A DNA stretch of 59,112 bases from an uncultured Lentisphaeraceae bacterium (GTDB lineage: Bacteria > Verrucomicrobiota > Kiritimatiellia > RFP12 > DVOR01). The stretch is taken from positions 1 to 59,112 of the forward strand of contig CASEMS010000029.1 in NCBI GenBank assembly GCA_949288955.1, read 5' to 3'. Positions 18,055-27,352 of the stretch are shown piece by piece (the stretch's first letter is position 1; every line of letters begins with the position of its first letter). Below the pieces are notes generated by a model. The model made no database searches. It worked only from the letters and a program-made list of their open reading frames with translations, and was not told the origin of the DNA. Both the position numbers and the translations under genes were made by a program.

Positions 18055-19455
18055 TCACCCGGCGATGAGGTTTTGGAAGAAGGGGACGATCATGCGCATG
18101 GAGTCGCGGTAGATCAGGATGAGGAAGAGGGCGATGAGGAGCCAGACGAAGACGTTGGTGAGGATGTTGACGAGGCGGGCGGGAGCCTCCTTGCGGCGGA
18201 TGATGGCGTAGAGGGCGAAGAGGATGTGCCCGCCGTCGAGCACCGGGAGGGGGAGGAGGTTGAGGAGGGCGAGGTTCACGCAGATGAGGCGCAGGAAGCC
18301 GAGGCTGGCCCAGAGCCCCGTCTGCACCACCTGCACGAAGAGGCCGAAGATCATGATGGGGCCGCCGAGGCCGGAGGCGGCGCGCCCGGCCTCGCCCTCG
18401 GTCTTGGGGGCGCAGAGGGCCTCGAGGACGCGGATGACGCTCATGGCGTCGGCGCGGAGCTGCGCCCAGACGCCGCGCTCGGCCATCCACTGGAAGCGCC
18501 CCTGCCCGAACATCCCCAGCGTGACGCCGATGCGCGGGGGCGGGTTCTCCTCGCCGGGGAGGGCGGGGAGGGCCTCGGGGGTGAGGGTCAGCGCGCGGGG
18601 CTCGCCCTCGGGGTCGGCGAAGGCGCGCACGGTGAGGGCGACGGGCGCGGCGGGGTCGGGGCGGGCGGTGAGCTGCTCGAAGCGGACGAAGGGGGCGCCG
18701 TCGACGGTGAGGATGACGTCGCCGCGGCGGAGCCCGGCCTTGTCGGCGGGCGAGCCGGGGACGATGTCGCCGACGCCGAGGTCGAGGGGGCCGGGGAGGA
18801 GGCCGCCGATGACGTAGATCTCCTCCTCGGGCTGGAGGCGGGTGTCGAGCGTGGCGGTGAGGGTGAGGGGCCGGCCCTCGCGCTCGACGGAGACGGAGAC
18901 GGTGGCGTTGGTGCCGCCGCCGAGGTAACTCTCGACGAGGAAGTCGCTCCAGGAGCGGACGGCGTTGCCATTGACGGCGGTGATGCGGTCGCCGCGCAGG
19001 AAGCCGGCCTTGGCGCCGGAGGAGCCGTCCTCGACGTAGCCCACGGTGGTGGAGGCGCCGGTGGCCTCGGGCGGGGCGAGCCACGCGATGGCGGCGGCGC
19101 AGACAAGGGCGAGCAACAGGTTGCCGAAGGGGCCGGCGAAGGCGACGACCACGCGCTTCCACGGCGCGGCGGGGGGGAGCGGCGCGCCGTGGTCGCCCTG
19201 GATGCCCTGCATCCCCTCGGGGTCGAGCTGCGGGAGGGAGACGTAGCCGCCGAAGGGGATGGCGGAGAGGCGGATCTCGGTGCCGCGGATGGTCTTCTTC
19301 CAGAGGGCGGGGCCGAAGCCGACGGAGAAGACGTCCGCGCGCATCCCCAGCAGGCGGGCGGCGAGGAAGTGGCCCAGTTCGTGGATGAAGACGGCGAGGC
19401 TGAAGAGGACGAGCGCCAGAAGGAAGGAGAGGGGCCAGAGGATGTAGGGGGACAT
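18055..19455 (-). CDS. rseP: RseP-type site-2 intramembrane metalloprotease
   Basis: 466 aa. First membrane helix contains HELGH at 25-29 (zinc ligands and the catalytic Glu); the second active-site motif is LLPLPVLDGGH in a C-terminal helix. Two PDZ-like domains lie between (about 130-215 and 215-320). Cuts membrane-bound anti-sigma factors or signal-peptide remnants. Weak ribosome site, 12 bases after the preceding stop, so probably coupled. Neighbouring ispG recalls the common dxr-rseP-ispG order; dxr is missing here. Confidence 0.94.
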   Translation of the reverse strand: MSPYILWPLSFLLALVLFSLAVFIHELGHFLAARLLGMRADVFSVGFGPALWKKTIRGTEIRLSAIPFGGYVSLPQLDPEGMQGIQGDHGAPLPPAAPWKRVVVAFAGPFGNLLLALVCAAAIAWLAPPEATGASTTVGYVEDGSSGAKAGFLRGDRITAVNGNAVRSWSDFLVESYLGGGTNATVSVSVEREGRPLTLTATLDTRLQPEEEIYVIGGLLPGPLDLGVGDIVPGSPADKAGLRRGDVILTVDGAPFVRFEQLTARPDPAAPVALTVRAFADPEGEPRALTLTPEALPALPGEENPPPRIGVTLGMFGQGRFQWMAERGVWAQLRADAMSVIRVLEALCAPKTEGEAGRAASGLGGPIMIFGLFVQVVQTGLWASLGFLRLICVNLALLNLLPLPVLDGGHILFALYAIIRRKEAPARLVNILTNVFVWLLIALFLILIYRDSMRMIVPFFQNLIAG

Positions 19456-19467
19456 GGGGGGCTTTCG

Positions 19468-20274
19468 TCAGGGTTCGAGGGGCTCAAAGATGCGTTCGCG
19501 GCCGCGGAAGCGAACGATCTGCCGGTAGCCCACGCGGGCGAGCAGGTCGTAGGCGCGCGCGAAGTTCGCGCAGACGAGGTTGGCGCGGTGCGCGTCGGCG
19601 GAGACGGTTACGGGGATTTCGCGGTGGAGGCAGGCGCGGAGGATGGCCTCGCTGGGGTAGCACTCGCGGCAGTCCTTGGCCCAGCCGGAGGTGTTGAGCT
19701 CCGCCACCATGCCGGCGGCCTTGACGGCGTCCAGTGCGTCGCGGATGAGCGGGGTGAGATCCTCGGCGGGATAGAAGGCGAACTTCTTGGCGAGGTCGAG
19801 GTGCCCGGCGATGTCGAAGAGTCCGCTCTCGGCCATGTCGCGCACGGCCAGCCAGTAACGGCGGTGGGTCTCGGTGATTTCGTCGGGGGAGAGGCGCTCC
19901 CAGAAGGCGCGGTCGGTGTCGATGGTCTGCCGGCCGACGAAGTGGACCGAGCCGATGGCGTAGTCCAGGCGGGGGTCGCGGGCGGGGGCGGCGAGCCAGT
20001 CGGCCGCGCCGTCGAGCCAGTCGAACTCCAGCCCCACGCGGATCTCGATGGGCGCGGAGGCGGCCAGGTCCGCGAGGGTCTCGAAGTAACGGGCCTCCAG
20101 GCTCGGCTGGAGGGCCCAGTCCGGCGCCTCCGCCGCGCCGGGGCCCTCGCGGTAGTAATGGTCCGAGAAGCCCAGGACGTCGACGCCCTGGTCAAGGGCC
20201 TGGCGCAGGAAGTCCGCGGGGGCGTCCGCCCCATCGCTGAAGACGGTGTGGTTGTGGTAGGAGGCGCGCCTCAT
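19468..20274 (-). CDS. PHP-domain phosphatase, histidinol-phosphatase (HisK/HisJ) type
   Basis: 268 aa. PHP metallo-phosphoesterase: YHNHTVFSDG at residue 6 on, FSDHYY, GLEFDW, YAIGSVHFV, DIAGHLDLAKKF, AELNTSGW and SADAHR supply the trinuclear metal ligands. The set fits the histidinol-phosphate phosphatase branch, the last phosphatase step of histidine synthesis. No other his genes are close, so another phosphoester substrate is possible. The ATG overlaps the rnr stop (ATGA). Confidence 0.82.
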   Translation of the reverse strand: MRRASYHNHTVFSDGADAPADFLRQALDQGVDVLGFSDHYYREGPGAAEAPDWALQPSLEARYFETLADLAASAPIEIRVGLEFDWLDGAADWLAAPARDPRLDYAIGSVHFVGRQTIDTDRAFWERLSPDEITETHRRYWLAVRDMAESGLFDIAGHLDLAKKFAFYPAEDLTPLIRDALDAVKAAGMVAELNTSGWAKDCRECYPSEAILRACLHREIPVTVSADAHRANLVCANFARAYDLLARVGYRQIVRFRGRERIFEPLEP

Positions 20275-22613
20275 TGTTTCCCTTTTCGGCCCTGGCGGGG
20301 CTTTTTGGCGGCGGGTTTGGCGGCGGGTTTCGCGGCTTTGGGCGCCTTGGCGGCGGGCTTGGCGGCCTTCGGCGGGCGCGGGCGCGCGGGTTTGGCGGAG
20401 GCCTCGGGGCGGCGCCGGCGGGCCTTCTCGCCGCCGTGCTGCTTGGCGATGGCCGCGAGGCGGGTCTCCTCCGCGTGGCGTCCGCCGTTCCAGAGATCCA
20501 CCGCGCTGCCCTGCACGTAGGCGAAGTCCAGCCGACGGAGGGGGAAGTCCACCCGCGCCACGTAGACCTTCAGGCTCATGCCGGCCTTGATGGTCAGCTT
20601 GCCGGCGCAGAGGGACTCGGAGGCTTGGTTGAAGACGACGTACTGCTTGGAGATGCCCGCGATGTGCACCAACCCCGTGAGCTGCAGGTCGATGACGTCC
20701 ACGAAGAAGCCGAAGGGCTTCACCGCCGTGACCACCGCGTCGTAGGTCTGCGGCTTGCGTTCGTCCAGCTGCTGTTGGAGGAAGCGATACTTCTTGATCT
20801 CGGTGAGGGCGCGTTCGGCCTCGTCGGCGATCTGCTCGCGCTCCGTGGCGTGGGCGGCGGCGCGGTCGAGCCAGCCTTGGTCGAGGCGCCCCCCGCGCCC
20901 GCCGGGGGTCAGGTAGTCGGCCAACTGCCGGTGCATCACCAAGTCGGGGTAACGGCGGATGGGCGAGGTGAAGTGCGAGTAGTAGGTCAGCGCCAAGCCG
21001 AAGTGCCCATGCTGCTTGGCCGAGTAGAGCGCGCGCTTGAGGGAGCGCAGCACCAGCATATGGATGTGGTACTTCAGCGGGTGGTCGGCCGTGTCGTGGA
21101 GGAGGGCGGCCAGCTCCTTCGGCTCGCGCAGGTTGCGGGGGCGGATGCCGAGCTTGCGGAGCTCCACCTCCAGTTTCGCGATCTTGTCGTCGTCCGGCGC
21201 CTCGTGGAGGCGGCTGATGACGGCCACCTGGTGCGTCAGCAGCTCCCGCGCCACCGCCTCGTTCGCCGCCACCATGCAGCATTCGATCAGTTGGTGCGAC
21301 TCGTCGTTCGAGGCCGCGTGGATGCCGACCATCCGGCCCTCCGCGTCCAACTCGATCTCCACCTCCTGCGAGGCCATCTCGAGGGCGGCGTTGCGCTCGC
21401 GGATCTTCTTCAGCTGGCGTGTTAGGCCCAGCGTCTCCTTCAGCATCGGCGCCGTGCGCGGGTCCAACGGCCCGCACGCGATCTCCGTGGGGCGCCCCTC
21501 CAACAGGGCGATGGCCTCCTCGTAGGAGAGGCGCTGCTTCGAGCGGATGATGCTTTTGGCGAAGCGCACGCCCACCGTCCGCCCCTGTGCGTCGTAGGTG
21601 ATGAAGACCGAGAAGGTCAGGCGGTCCTCCCCCGGCATCAGCGAGCAGACGCCGTTGGAGAGCTGCTCGGGCAGCATCGGCACCACCTTGTCCACCAGAT
21701 AGACGCTCGTCCCGCGGCGGTAAGCCTCCTTGTCCAACGCGCTCCCCGGGCGCACGAAGTGGCTCACGTCCGCGATGTGGACGCCCAGCACGCGGCGGCC
21801 CTCCGCGTCGTGCTCCAGGCTGATGGCGTCGTCGAAGTCCCGCGCCGACGCGGGGTCGATCGTCAGGATGAAGCGGTCGCGCAGATCCAGGCGTTCGCCC
21901 GGCTCATGGAGGAGGCGCGCCACCTGCTCCGACTCCGCCATCACGGCATCGGGGAAGGCCTCCGGGAGGTCATACTGCCGCAGGATGGCCACCGTGTCCA
22001 GCGAAGGCTTGTCCTCCGGGCCGATGACCTCCAGGATCTCCGCCGCGAGGCGCTCCTCGCGCCCCTGCCCCGTGCGGCGCACGCGCACCACCACGCGATC
22101 CCCCGGCTTGGCCCCACGCGCCTCCCCGCGCACCTCGAAATCGCTCTTGTAGATGGGGTTCAGCGGCGAGACGAGCAACGCCCCGCCGACTCTGCGCACC
22201 GTCCCCACCACGTCGCGCACGGCCTCCGCGTCGATGCTGCGGATGACGCCCACCGGATCCGTCCGGTCGCCCTTGCGGAACGCCACCGTCACGCGGTCGC
22301 CCTGGATGGCGCGCCCCACGTCGCGCTCCTCCACGAAGACCTGCCGCCCCGTCGCCTCATCCGTCACGATGCCCGCGCCGCTGCGCGTTACGCGGAGCGT
22401 GCCGCTCATCACCCCCGCGCCGGCGCCCGCGTGGTAGTGGCCACGCCGCTTCTCCACCAACTCCCCGCTCCGCGCCATCGCGCGCAGCAACGCAGGCAGA
22501 CGTTTCGCGGCCTTCCCCCGCAGCCCGAGCGTCTTCACGATCTCCGCGACCCCGAAGGTCTTCTCCGGCTCGCTCTCGAACAAATACCTGATTGCCTGCT
22601 CTTCGATATCCAT
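20271..22613 (-). CDS. rnr: ribonuclease R
   Basis: 780 aa from ATG 22613. Domain order: N-terminal helix-turn-helix (about 1-70), two cold-shock domains, the RNB catalytic domain (FILTIDPASARDFDDAISLE with its Asp cluster), S1 domain (YDAVVTAVKPFGFFVDV), and a Lys/Ala/Pro-rich basic tail of about 70 residues. Degrades structured RNA 3'-to-5'. No Shine-Dalgarno precedes this ATG and the -10 box is six bases away, so the mRNA may be leaderless. First gene of a five-gene operon with overlapping ends. Confidence 0.94.
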   Translation of the reverse strand: MDIEEQAIRYLFESEPEKTFGVAEIVKTLGLRGKAAKRLPALLRAMARSGELVEKRRGHYHAGAGAGVMSGTLRVTRSGAGIVTDEATGRQVFVEERDVGRAIQGDRVTVAFRKGDRTDPVGVIRSIDAEAVRDVVGTVRRVGGALLVSPLNPIYKSDFEVRGEARGAKPGDRVVVRVRRTGQGREERLAAEILEVIGPEDKPSLDTVAILRQYDLPEAFPDAVMAESEQVARLLHEPGERLDLRDRFILTIDPASARDFDDAISLEHDAEGRRVLGVHIADVSHFVRPGSALDKEAYRRGTSVYLVDKVVPMLPEQLSNGVCSLMPGEDRLTFSVFITYDAQGRTVGVRFAKSIIRSKQRLSYEEAIALLEGRPTEIACGPLDPRTAPMLKETLGLTRQLKKIRERNAALEMASQEVEIELDAEGRMVGIHAASNDESHQLIECCMVAANEAVARELLTHQVAVISRLHEAPDDDKIAKLEVELRKLGIRPRNLREPKELAALLHDTADHPLKYHIHMLVLRSLKRALYSAKQHGHFGLALTYYSHFTSPIRRYPDLVMHRQLADYLTPGGRGGRLDQGWLDRAAAHATEREQIADEAERALTEIKKYRFLQQQLDERKPQTYDAVVTAVKPFGFFVDVIDLQLTGLVHIAGISKQYVVFNQASESLCAGKLTIKAGMSLKVYVARVDFPLRRLDFAYVQGSAVDLWNGGRHAEETRLAAIAKQHGGEKARRRRPEASAKPARPRPPKAAKPAAKAPKAAKPAAKPAAKKPRQGRKGKQ

Positions 22614-22619
22614 GCGCAA

Positions 22620-22628
22620 AGTATAGCA
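22620..22628 (-). promoter_or_regulatory. extended -10 promoter of rnr, apparently leaderless
   Basis: TGCTATACT, then TTGCGC, then the ATG. The first base of ATG is at the expected +1. No good -35 is seen, in line with an extended -10 box. Confidence 0.6.
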
Positions 22629-22659
22629 AACCCATCCCACCCCTGCGTGATCGGCGTGA

Positions 22660-23056
22660 CCCGCGCAGGACGGGATGGACGGCGAGGGGGAACCGCAGAT
22701 TGCGCGGATTGGGGCAGATTGGGGGTCGGCTACCGCCGACAGGACTGCCAGGGGGGAAGATCACAAAGCGCACGAAGGGGGGCACGGAGGGACACGAAGC
22801 ACGATGGGGAGGGAAGGGACAATCACAAAGGGCACAACGGACACAAAGGGGAGCGCGGGCGTGGCCCGCGCAGGACGACGGGGGGAAACCGCAGATTGCG
22901 CAGATTGAGGCGGATTGGGGGTCGGCTACCGCCGACAGGACTGCCAGAGGGGGACAGAGGGAAGGACTCACAACGGGCAGCGCGGGAGGCGAGGGCGGTA
23001 GGGAGCGGTCAGCGGGGAGCCCGCAAGCCTCCCGCGCCACCTTGCGTCTTTGCGGT
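22660..23056. repeat. R2 compound interspersed repeat, copy 1
   Basis: Mosaic of short modules, some twice inside the copy: CCGCAGATTGCGCGGATT, GGGGGTCGGCTACCGCCGAC, ACTGCCAG, ATCACAAAG / CACGAAG / GACACAAAG runs, a GCGGGCGTGGCCCGCGC hairpin, and a final TTGCGTCTTTGCGGTTGA. No convincing reading frame. Together with the R1 copy next to it, it fills the 22614-23267 gap. Confidence 0.8.
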
Positions 23057-23150
23057 TGAGCCAAGGAGGATCAGCCCCCGAGCCAAGGAGGATCAGCCCC
23101 CGAGTCAAAGTGGATCGGCGGCTGAGCCGGGGTGGATCGGCGGCTGATCC
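23057..23150. repeat. R1 dispersed repeat, degenerate inverted copy
   Basis: Reverse-oriented R1 half-units of about 22 bases: GAGCCAAGGAGGATCAGCCC twice, then GTGGATCGGCGGCTGA twice. Directly follows R2 copy 1. Confidence 0.75.
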
Positions 23151-23267
23151 TGGGGGAGGCGGAGGGCATCCGGGATGATGGGGGCCTCCGTTTTGCATAG
23201 TGTCCCCATCTCCACGGAGGGTATTGGGCGCGTCCGCGCAATCGCGTTTCGGGCTGTGCGCGGACAC

Positions 23268-23305
23268 AAAAAAAGCCCCCGACCGAACGGTCGGGGGCTT
23301 TTTTT
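23268..23305. terminator. bidirectional-type terminator after glgP
   Basis: Seven A, 12-bp stem AGCCCCCGACCG with a two-base loop, then seven T; 17 bases beyond the glgP stop. Confidence 0.93.
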
Positions 23306-23322
23306 GTCTGGTCTGTCCTCGC

Positions 23323-25824
23323 TCACTTGGCGGTGAAGGGGGTGAGGTGCCAGATGTCGTGGGCGTACTCGCGGATGGTGCGGTCGCTGGAGAACTTGCC
23401 GGCGGAGGCGACGTTGATGAGGGAGGCTTTGTTCCACGCGTTGGTGTCGCGGTAGAGGGCCTCGATGCGGTCCTGCGCCTTGATGAAGTCGGGCAGGTCC
23501 TTGAGGAGCATGTAGTAGTCGTTGTAGTCGAGCAGGTTCTGGAGGAGGGGCTCGAAGACGCCGGGGGCCATCAGGGAGAAGACGTTGCGGCGGATCATGT
23601 CGAGCGCGCGCTTGATCTCGGGGTTGCTCTCGTAGATGGCGCGGGCGTTGTAGGTGGGGCGGAGTTTCTCGACCTCCTCGGTCTTGAGGCCGAAGATGAC
23701 GATGTTCTCGGGGCCGACCTCCTGGGCGATCTCGACGTTGGCGCCGTCGAGGGTGCCGAGGGTGATGGCGCCGTTGAGCATGAGCTTCATGTTGCCGGTG
23801 CCGGAGGCCTCGGTGCCGGCCAGGGAGATCTGCTCGGAGACGTTGGCCGCGGGGATGATCTTCTCGGCGAGGGAGACGCGGTAGTCGGGCAGGAAGGCGA
23901 CGGCGAGGCGGCCTTTGACGAGGGGGTGGGTGTTGACCACGCTGGCCACGCCGTGGATGAGGCGGATGATCAGCTTGGCCACCCAGTAGCCGGGGGCGGC
24001 CTTCGCGCCGAAGATGAAGACGCGCGGGTAGACGTCGAGGTCGGGCTTCTCGATGAGCCGGTTGAAGAGGATGATGATGTAGAGGACGAGGAGGAGCTGG
24101 CGCTTGTACTCGTGCAGGCGCTTGACCTGCACGTCGAAGATCGCGTCGGGGGAGACCTGGAAGCCAAGGGTGTTGAAGATGGTGTTGGCGAGGATCTCTT
24201 TGTTGGCGCGCTTGATCTCGGCGAAGCGGTCAAGGAAGGCTTTGTCGTTGGTCTTGGCCTTGAGCTTGGCGAGTTCGCCAAGGTCGGTGACCCAGCCGTC
24301 GCCGATGGTCTCGGTGATGAGGGCGGCGAGGCGGGGGTTGGCCTTGAGGAGCCAGCGGCGCTGGGTGATGCCGTTGGTCTTGTTGGAGAAGTGCGTCGGC
24401 ATGATCTCGTAGAAGTCCCGGAAGATGGTCTTCTTGAGGATCTCGGTGTGGAGGGCGGCCACGCCGTTGACGGCGCTAGAGCCCACGAGGCAGAGGTTCG
24501 CCATGCGGACGGACTTGTCGCCGGCCTCGTCGATGAGGCTCATGCGGGCCAGGCGCGCGACGTCGCCGGGATAGAGGGTGGCGACGTGCTGGAGGAAGCG
24601 CGCGTTGATCTCGTAGATGATCTGCATGTGGCGGGGGAGGACGCGCTCCATCAGCGGCACGGGCCACTTCTCCAAGGCCTCGGGGAGGACGGTGTGGTTG
24701 GTGTAGCCGGTGCAGGCGCGGACGTAGGTCCACGCGTCGTCCCACGCCAGCCCCTCCACGTCCACGAGGATGCGCATGAGCTCGGGGATGGCCAGGGTGG
24801 GGTGGGTGTCGTTGAGCTGGATGAAGACGTACTTGGGCAGGTGGCGCCATTCGTGCCCTTCCTCGCGGAAACGGCGCAGGATGTCGTGCACCGAGGCGGC
24901 CACGAAGAGGTACTGCTGGCGGAGGCGCAGCTCCTTGCCCTGCGTGGTGCTGTCGTTCGGGTAGAGCACCTTGGTCAGGTTCTCGGCGAGCACCTTGGCC
25001 TCCACGGCCTCCACGTAGTCGCCGCGGTTGAACTCGTCGAGCGAGAACTCGTTGGTCGCCTTGGCGCTCCACAGGCGGAGGGTGGAGACCGTCTTGCCTT
25101 TGTAGCCCACGATGGGCAGGTCATAGGGCACCGCCTGCACCTGCTGGGCGGGCACCCAGACCCACTCGTCGCGGCCCGTGCGGCCCGTGTAGTGCTCCAC
25201 GTGCCCGCCGAAGCCGATGAGGCAGGCGTATTCGGGGCGCTGGATCTCCCAGGGGTAGCCATACTTCAGCCAGTTGTCCGGCTCCTCGCGCTGCTCGCCG
25301 TTGATGATGCGCTGGCGGAAGATGCCGTAGTCGTAGCGCAGGCCATAGCCCGTGGCCGGCAGGTTCAGCGTGGCCAGCGAGTCCATGAAGCACGCCGCCA
25401 GGCGGCCCAGGCCGCCGTTGCCCAGCCCCGCGTCCATCTCATAGTCGCGCAGGCGGTTCCAATCCAGCCCCAGGGAGTCCATCGCCTCGCGGCACTGCTG
25501 CTCCAGCCCCAGGTTGATGACGTTGTTGCCCAGCAGGCGCCCGATCAGGAACTCCAGGGAGAGGTAGTAGACGCGGCGCACCTTCGCCGCGCGGTAGGCG
25601 TCCTGCGTCGCCATCCAACGGTCCACGATGCGGTCGCGCACCGCGTAGGCCAGCGCCTTGTAGCAGTCGCGCTCCGTCGCGCGGTCGCCGCTCTTGGCGA
25701 GGGAGAAGCGCATGTTCCAGAGGAAGTCCTGCGCCAGGCCCTCGGCCGTCAGCTCGGCGGAGGGGTGGTTGCCGGGGAGGACGACCTTCTCGGCGGCGTC
25801 CTTGTTCTTGGTGGGGGTGCTCAT
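23323..25824 (-). CDS. glgP: glycogen/alpha-glucan phosphorylase
   Basis: 833 aa, full family length. GT35 fold with GLGNGGLGRLAACFMDS near residue 125, LNDTHPT, KTNGITQRRWL and EASGTGNMKLMLNGA, whose Lys holds pyridoxal phosphate. Releases glucose-1-phosphate from glycogen in the cytoplasm; the phosphohexomutase at 11.2 kb could convert it. Start ATG behind AAGGAG. Lies 34 bases after the RRM gene on the same strand, so a two-gene transcript is likely. Confidence 0.96.
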   Translation of the reverse strand: MSTPTKNKDAAEKVVLPGNHPSAELTAEGLAQDFLWNMRFSLAKSGDRATERDCYKALAYAVRDRIVDRWMATQDAYRAAKVRRVYYLSLEFLIGRLLGNNVINLGLEQQCREAMDSLGLDWNRLRDYEMDAGLGNGGLGRLAACFMDSLATLNLPATGYGLRYDYGIFRQRIINGEQREEPDNWLKYGYPWEIQRPEYACLIGFGGHVEHYTGRTGRDEWVWVPAQQVQAVPYDLPIVGYKGKTVSTLRLWSAKATNEFSLDEFNRGDYVEAVEAKVLAENLTKVLYPNDSTTQGKELRLRQQYLFVAASVHDILRRFREEGHEWRHLPKYVFIQLNDTHPTLAIPELMRILVDVEGLAWDDAWTYVRACTGYTNHTVLPEALEKWPVPLMERVLPRHMQIIYEINARFLQHVATLYPGDVARLARMSLIDEAGDKSVRMANLCLVGSSAVNGVAALHTEILKKTIFRDFYEIMPTHFSNKTNGITQRRWLLKANPRLAALITETIGDGWVTDLGELAKLKAKTNDKAFLDRFAEIKRANKEILANTIFNTLGFQVSPDAIFDVQVKRLHEYKRQLLLVLYIIILFNRLIEKPDLDVYPRVFIFGAKAAPGYWVAKLIIRLIHGVASVVNTHPLVKGRLAVAFLPDYRVSLAEKIIPAANVSEQISLAGTEASGTGNMKLMLNGAITLGTLDGANVEIAQEVGPENIVIFGLKTEEVEKLRPTYNARAIYESNPEIKRALDMIRRNVFSLMAPGVFEPLLQNLLDYNDYYMLLKDLPDFIKAQDRIEALYRDTNAWNKASLINVASAGKFSSDRTIREYAHDIWHLTPFTAK

Positions 25825-25858
25825 GGGAGACTCCTTGGTGGTGGGAGGGGATGGTGGC

Positions 25859-26185
25859 TCAGCGGCTGCCTTTGCCGTTGCGGGCCTCGTTCACGCGGAG
25901 GCGGCGGCCCATGACCGTCTTGTCATGGAGCGCGCGGATGGCGGCCTCGGCCTGGGGGCGGTAGCACATCTCCACGAAGCCGAAGCCTTTGCTCTTGTGG
26001 GTGTGGCGGTTCTCGATGACCCGCGCCCGCACCACCTCGCCATACTTGGCGAACGCGGCGCGCAGCTGGTCGTCGGTCATCTCGTAGCTCAGGTTGCCGA
26101 CGTAGATCTCGATGCTCTCGCGGGGGCCTTTCGGGGCGGCCTTGCGGAGGCCGAGGCGGGTCAGCAGGTCGGAGAAAAAGCTCAT
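25859..26185 (-). CDS. RRM-domain RNA-binding protein
   Basis: 108 aa. One RNA-recognition motif with RNP2 IYVGNLSY (about 27-34) and RNP1 KGFGFVEM (about 65-72), like the small glycine-rich or cold-inducible RNA-binding proteins of cyanobacteria and PVC bacteria, here with a short basic tail (ARNGKGSR) instead of a Gly-rich one. Cytoplasmic. Upstream of glgP on one transcript, so it may help control that mRNA, though this is inference. Confidence 0.93.
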   Translation of the reverse strand: MSFFSDLLTRLGLRKAAPKGPRESIEIYVGNLSYEMTDDQLRAAFAKYGEVVRARVIENRHTHKSKGFGFVEMCYRPQAEAAIRALHDKTVMGRRLRVNEARNGKGSR

Positions 26186-26245
26186 GTCTTCTCTTTCTTG
26201 TTAGGTTCCGGGCGTCGCATGACGCTCCATCGGGATAACGCGGCC

Positions 26246-26254
26246 ATGATACCA
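26246..26254 (-). promoter_or_regulatory. extended -10 promoter of the RRM-glgP unit
   Basis: TGGTATCAT on the reverse strand; predicted start near 26239 gives a leader of about 54 bases with AAGAGAAG before the ATG. No clear -35. Confidence 0.5.
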
Positions 26255-26365
26255 CAAAACGCCCGTGCGGTGTGAGGCCCGCGCGGACGCCGAGGGCAAA
26301 CGCCTGAAAAGGCAGGCCGGGCCGGGGCGATCGGAGGCCAACCTGGCCAAGGTTTCGCATCGCGC

Positions 26366-26395
26366 TTGCGCGTATGGGGGAGGGTAGGGTATTAT
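26366..26395 (+). promoter_or_regulatory. promoter of the two-lipoprotein operon
   Basis: TTGCGC, 18 bases, TATTAT at 26390-26395; the leader to 26443 carries AAGGAA. Confidence 0.65.
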
Positions 26396-26442
26396 ATGGG
26401 CAGTGAGCGCGGATGTCGGGCTCGAAAGAGAGAAGGAACGAG

Positions 26443-27339
26443 ATGAAGAAAGGCATGTTGGTGGCGTTGGCCGCCGTTGTGTTGGGTTCGTTTGGTTGCT
26501 CCAGCGCGTTGGAGTGGACGAATGACGCGGATTATCGCACGATGGCCTTCGACACGTCGCGCGAGGGCTTGTTGGTGTCGCTGGAGAATGAGTCGACCTC
26601 CGAGGAGGCGGAGTATCTCTGCCTGCAGGTGGCGCAGGCGCTCGCCATGCGCGGGGGCTATCGTGTGCGTTACATGGCCGCCGGGAATGTCAAGGCGGAC
26701 ATCCGCCTGAAGATGCGGATCGACGCGGATCATTCGGGGCGCTTCACCAACCTCTTCGTCTCGTTCCCGGGCTATCTGATTTTCACCCAAGGTTGGCTGG
26801 GCAATGGCTATGAGGTGACCTATGACGTTACCTGCACCATCGAGAATGCCGTGACGAAGGAATCCATCGGCACCGTCCGCATCCCCATCGTCCTGAACCT
26901 GCGCCATACCGATGGCGGCCGTGCCTGGGCGGATTGCCTGATTTGGCCCGTGGCGCCGCTCGCGCTCATCAACGGCCTCTATTGCATCACGTATGACGAT
27001 GACGTTACGCCGTTGTTGAACACCGCCGCCTATCCGACGTTGGGCGAGTACATCGCCACGCAGCTCATCGCGCGCATCAACGTGGAGCCCGAGGCGCCCA
27101 AGGCCCAGCCCGCGCCCCGCACCGCCCCGCGCACGGCCTCCGCGCCCGCACCCGCGCCGAAGGCGGAGGCGAGCGCCCAGCCCGCGCCGAAACCCGCGCC
27201 CGCCCCGAAGGCGGAGGCGGCACCCGCGCCGAAGAAGGCGACCCCCGATTCCAAGGCGGTGCGTGAGCTGAAGTCGTTGCTGGACTTCGGCATCATCGAC
27301 CAGAAGACGTATGAGGCCCGTCTGAAGGCCTTGCAGTGA
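26443..27339 (+). CDS. lipoprotein with Ala/Pro linker and C-terminal SHOCT-like domain
   Basis: 298 aa. Lipobox G-S-F-G-C at residues 15-19. The globular part (20-220) is unrecognised; it contains a hydrophobic stretch (IWPVAPLALINGLYCI). Then a linker of about 45 residues made of repeated PAPKAEA/APRTA, and a short C-terminal module VRELKSLLDFGIIDQKTYEARL, which matches the SHOCT pattern (short helical oligomerisation domain). The linker may span the wall. Followed after 13 bases by a second lipoprotein gene. Confidence 0.82.
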   Translation: MKKGMLVALAAVVLGSFGCSSALEWTNDADYRTMAFDTSREGLLVSLENESTSEEAEYLCLQVAQALAMRGGYRVRYMAAGNVKADIRLKMRIDADHSGRFTNLFVSFPGYLIFTQGWLGNGYEVTYDVTCTIENAVTKESIGTVRIPIVLNLRHTDGGRAWADCLIWPVAPLALINGLYCITYDDDVTPLLNTAAYPTLGEYIATQLIARINVEPEAPKAQPAPRTAPRTASAPAPAPKAEASAQPAPKPAPAPKAEAAPAPKKATPDSKAVRELKSLLDFGIIDQKTYEARLKALQ

Positions 27340-27352
27340 AAGGGGAATGAGC

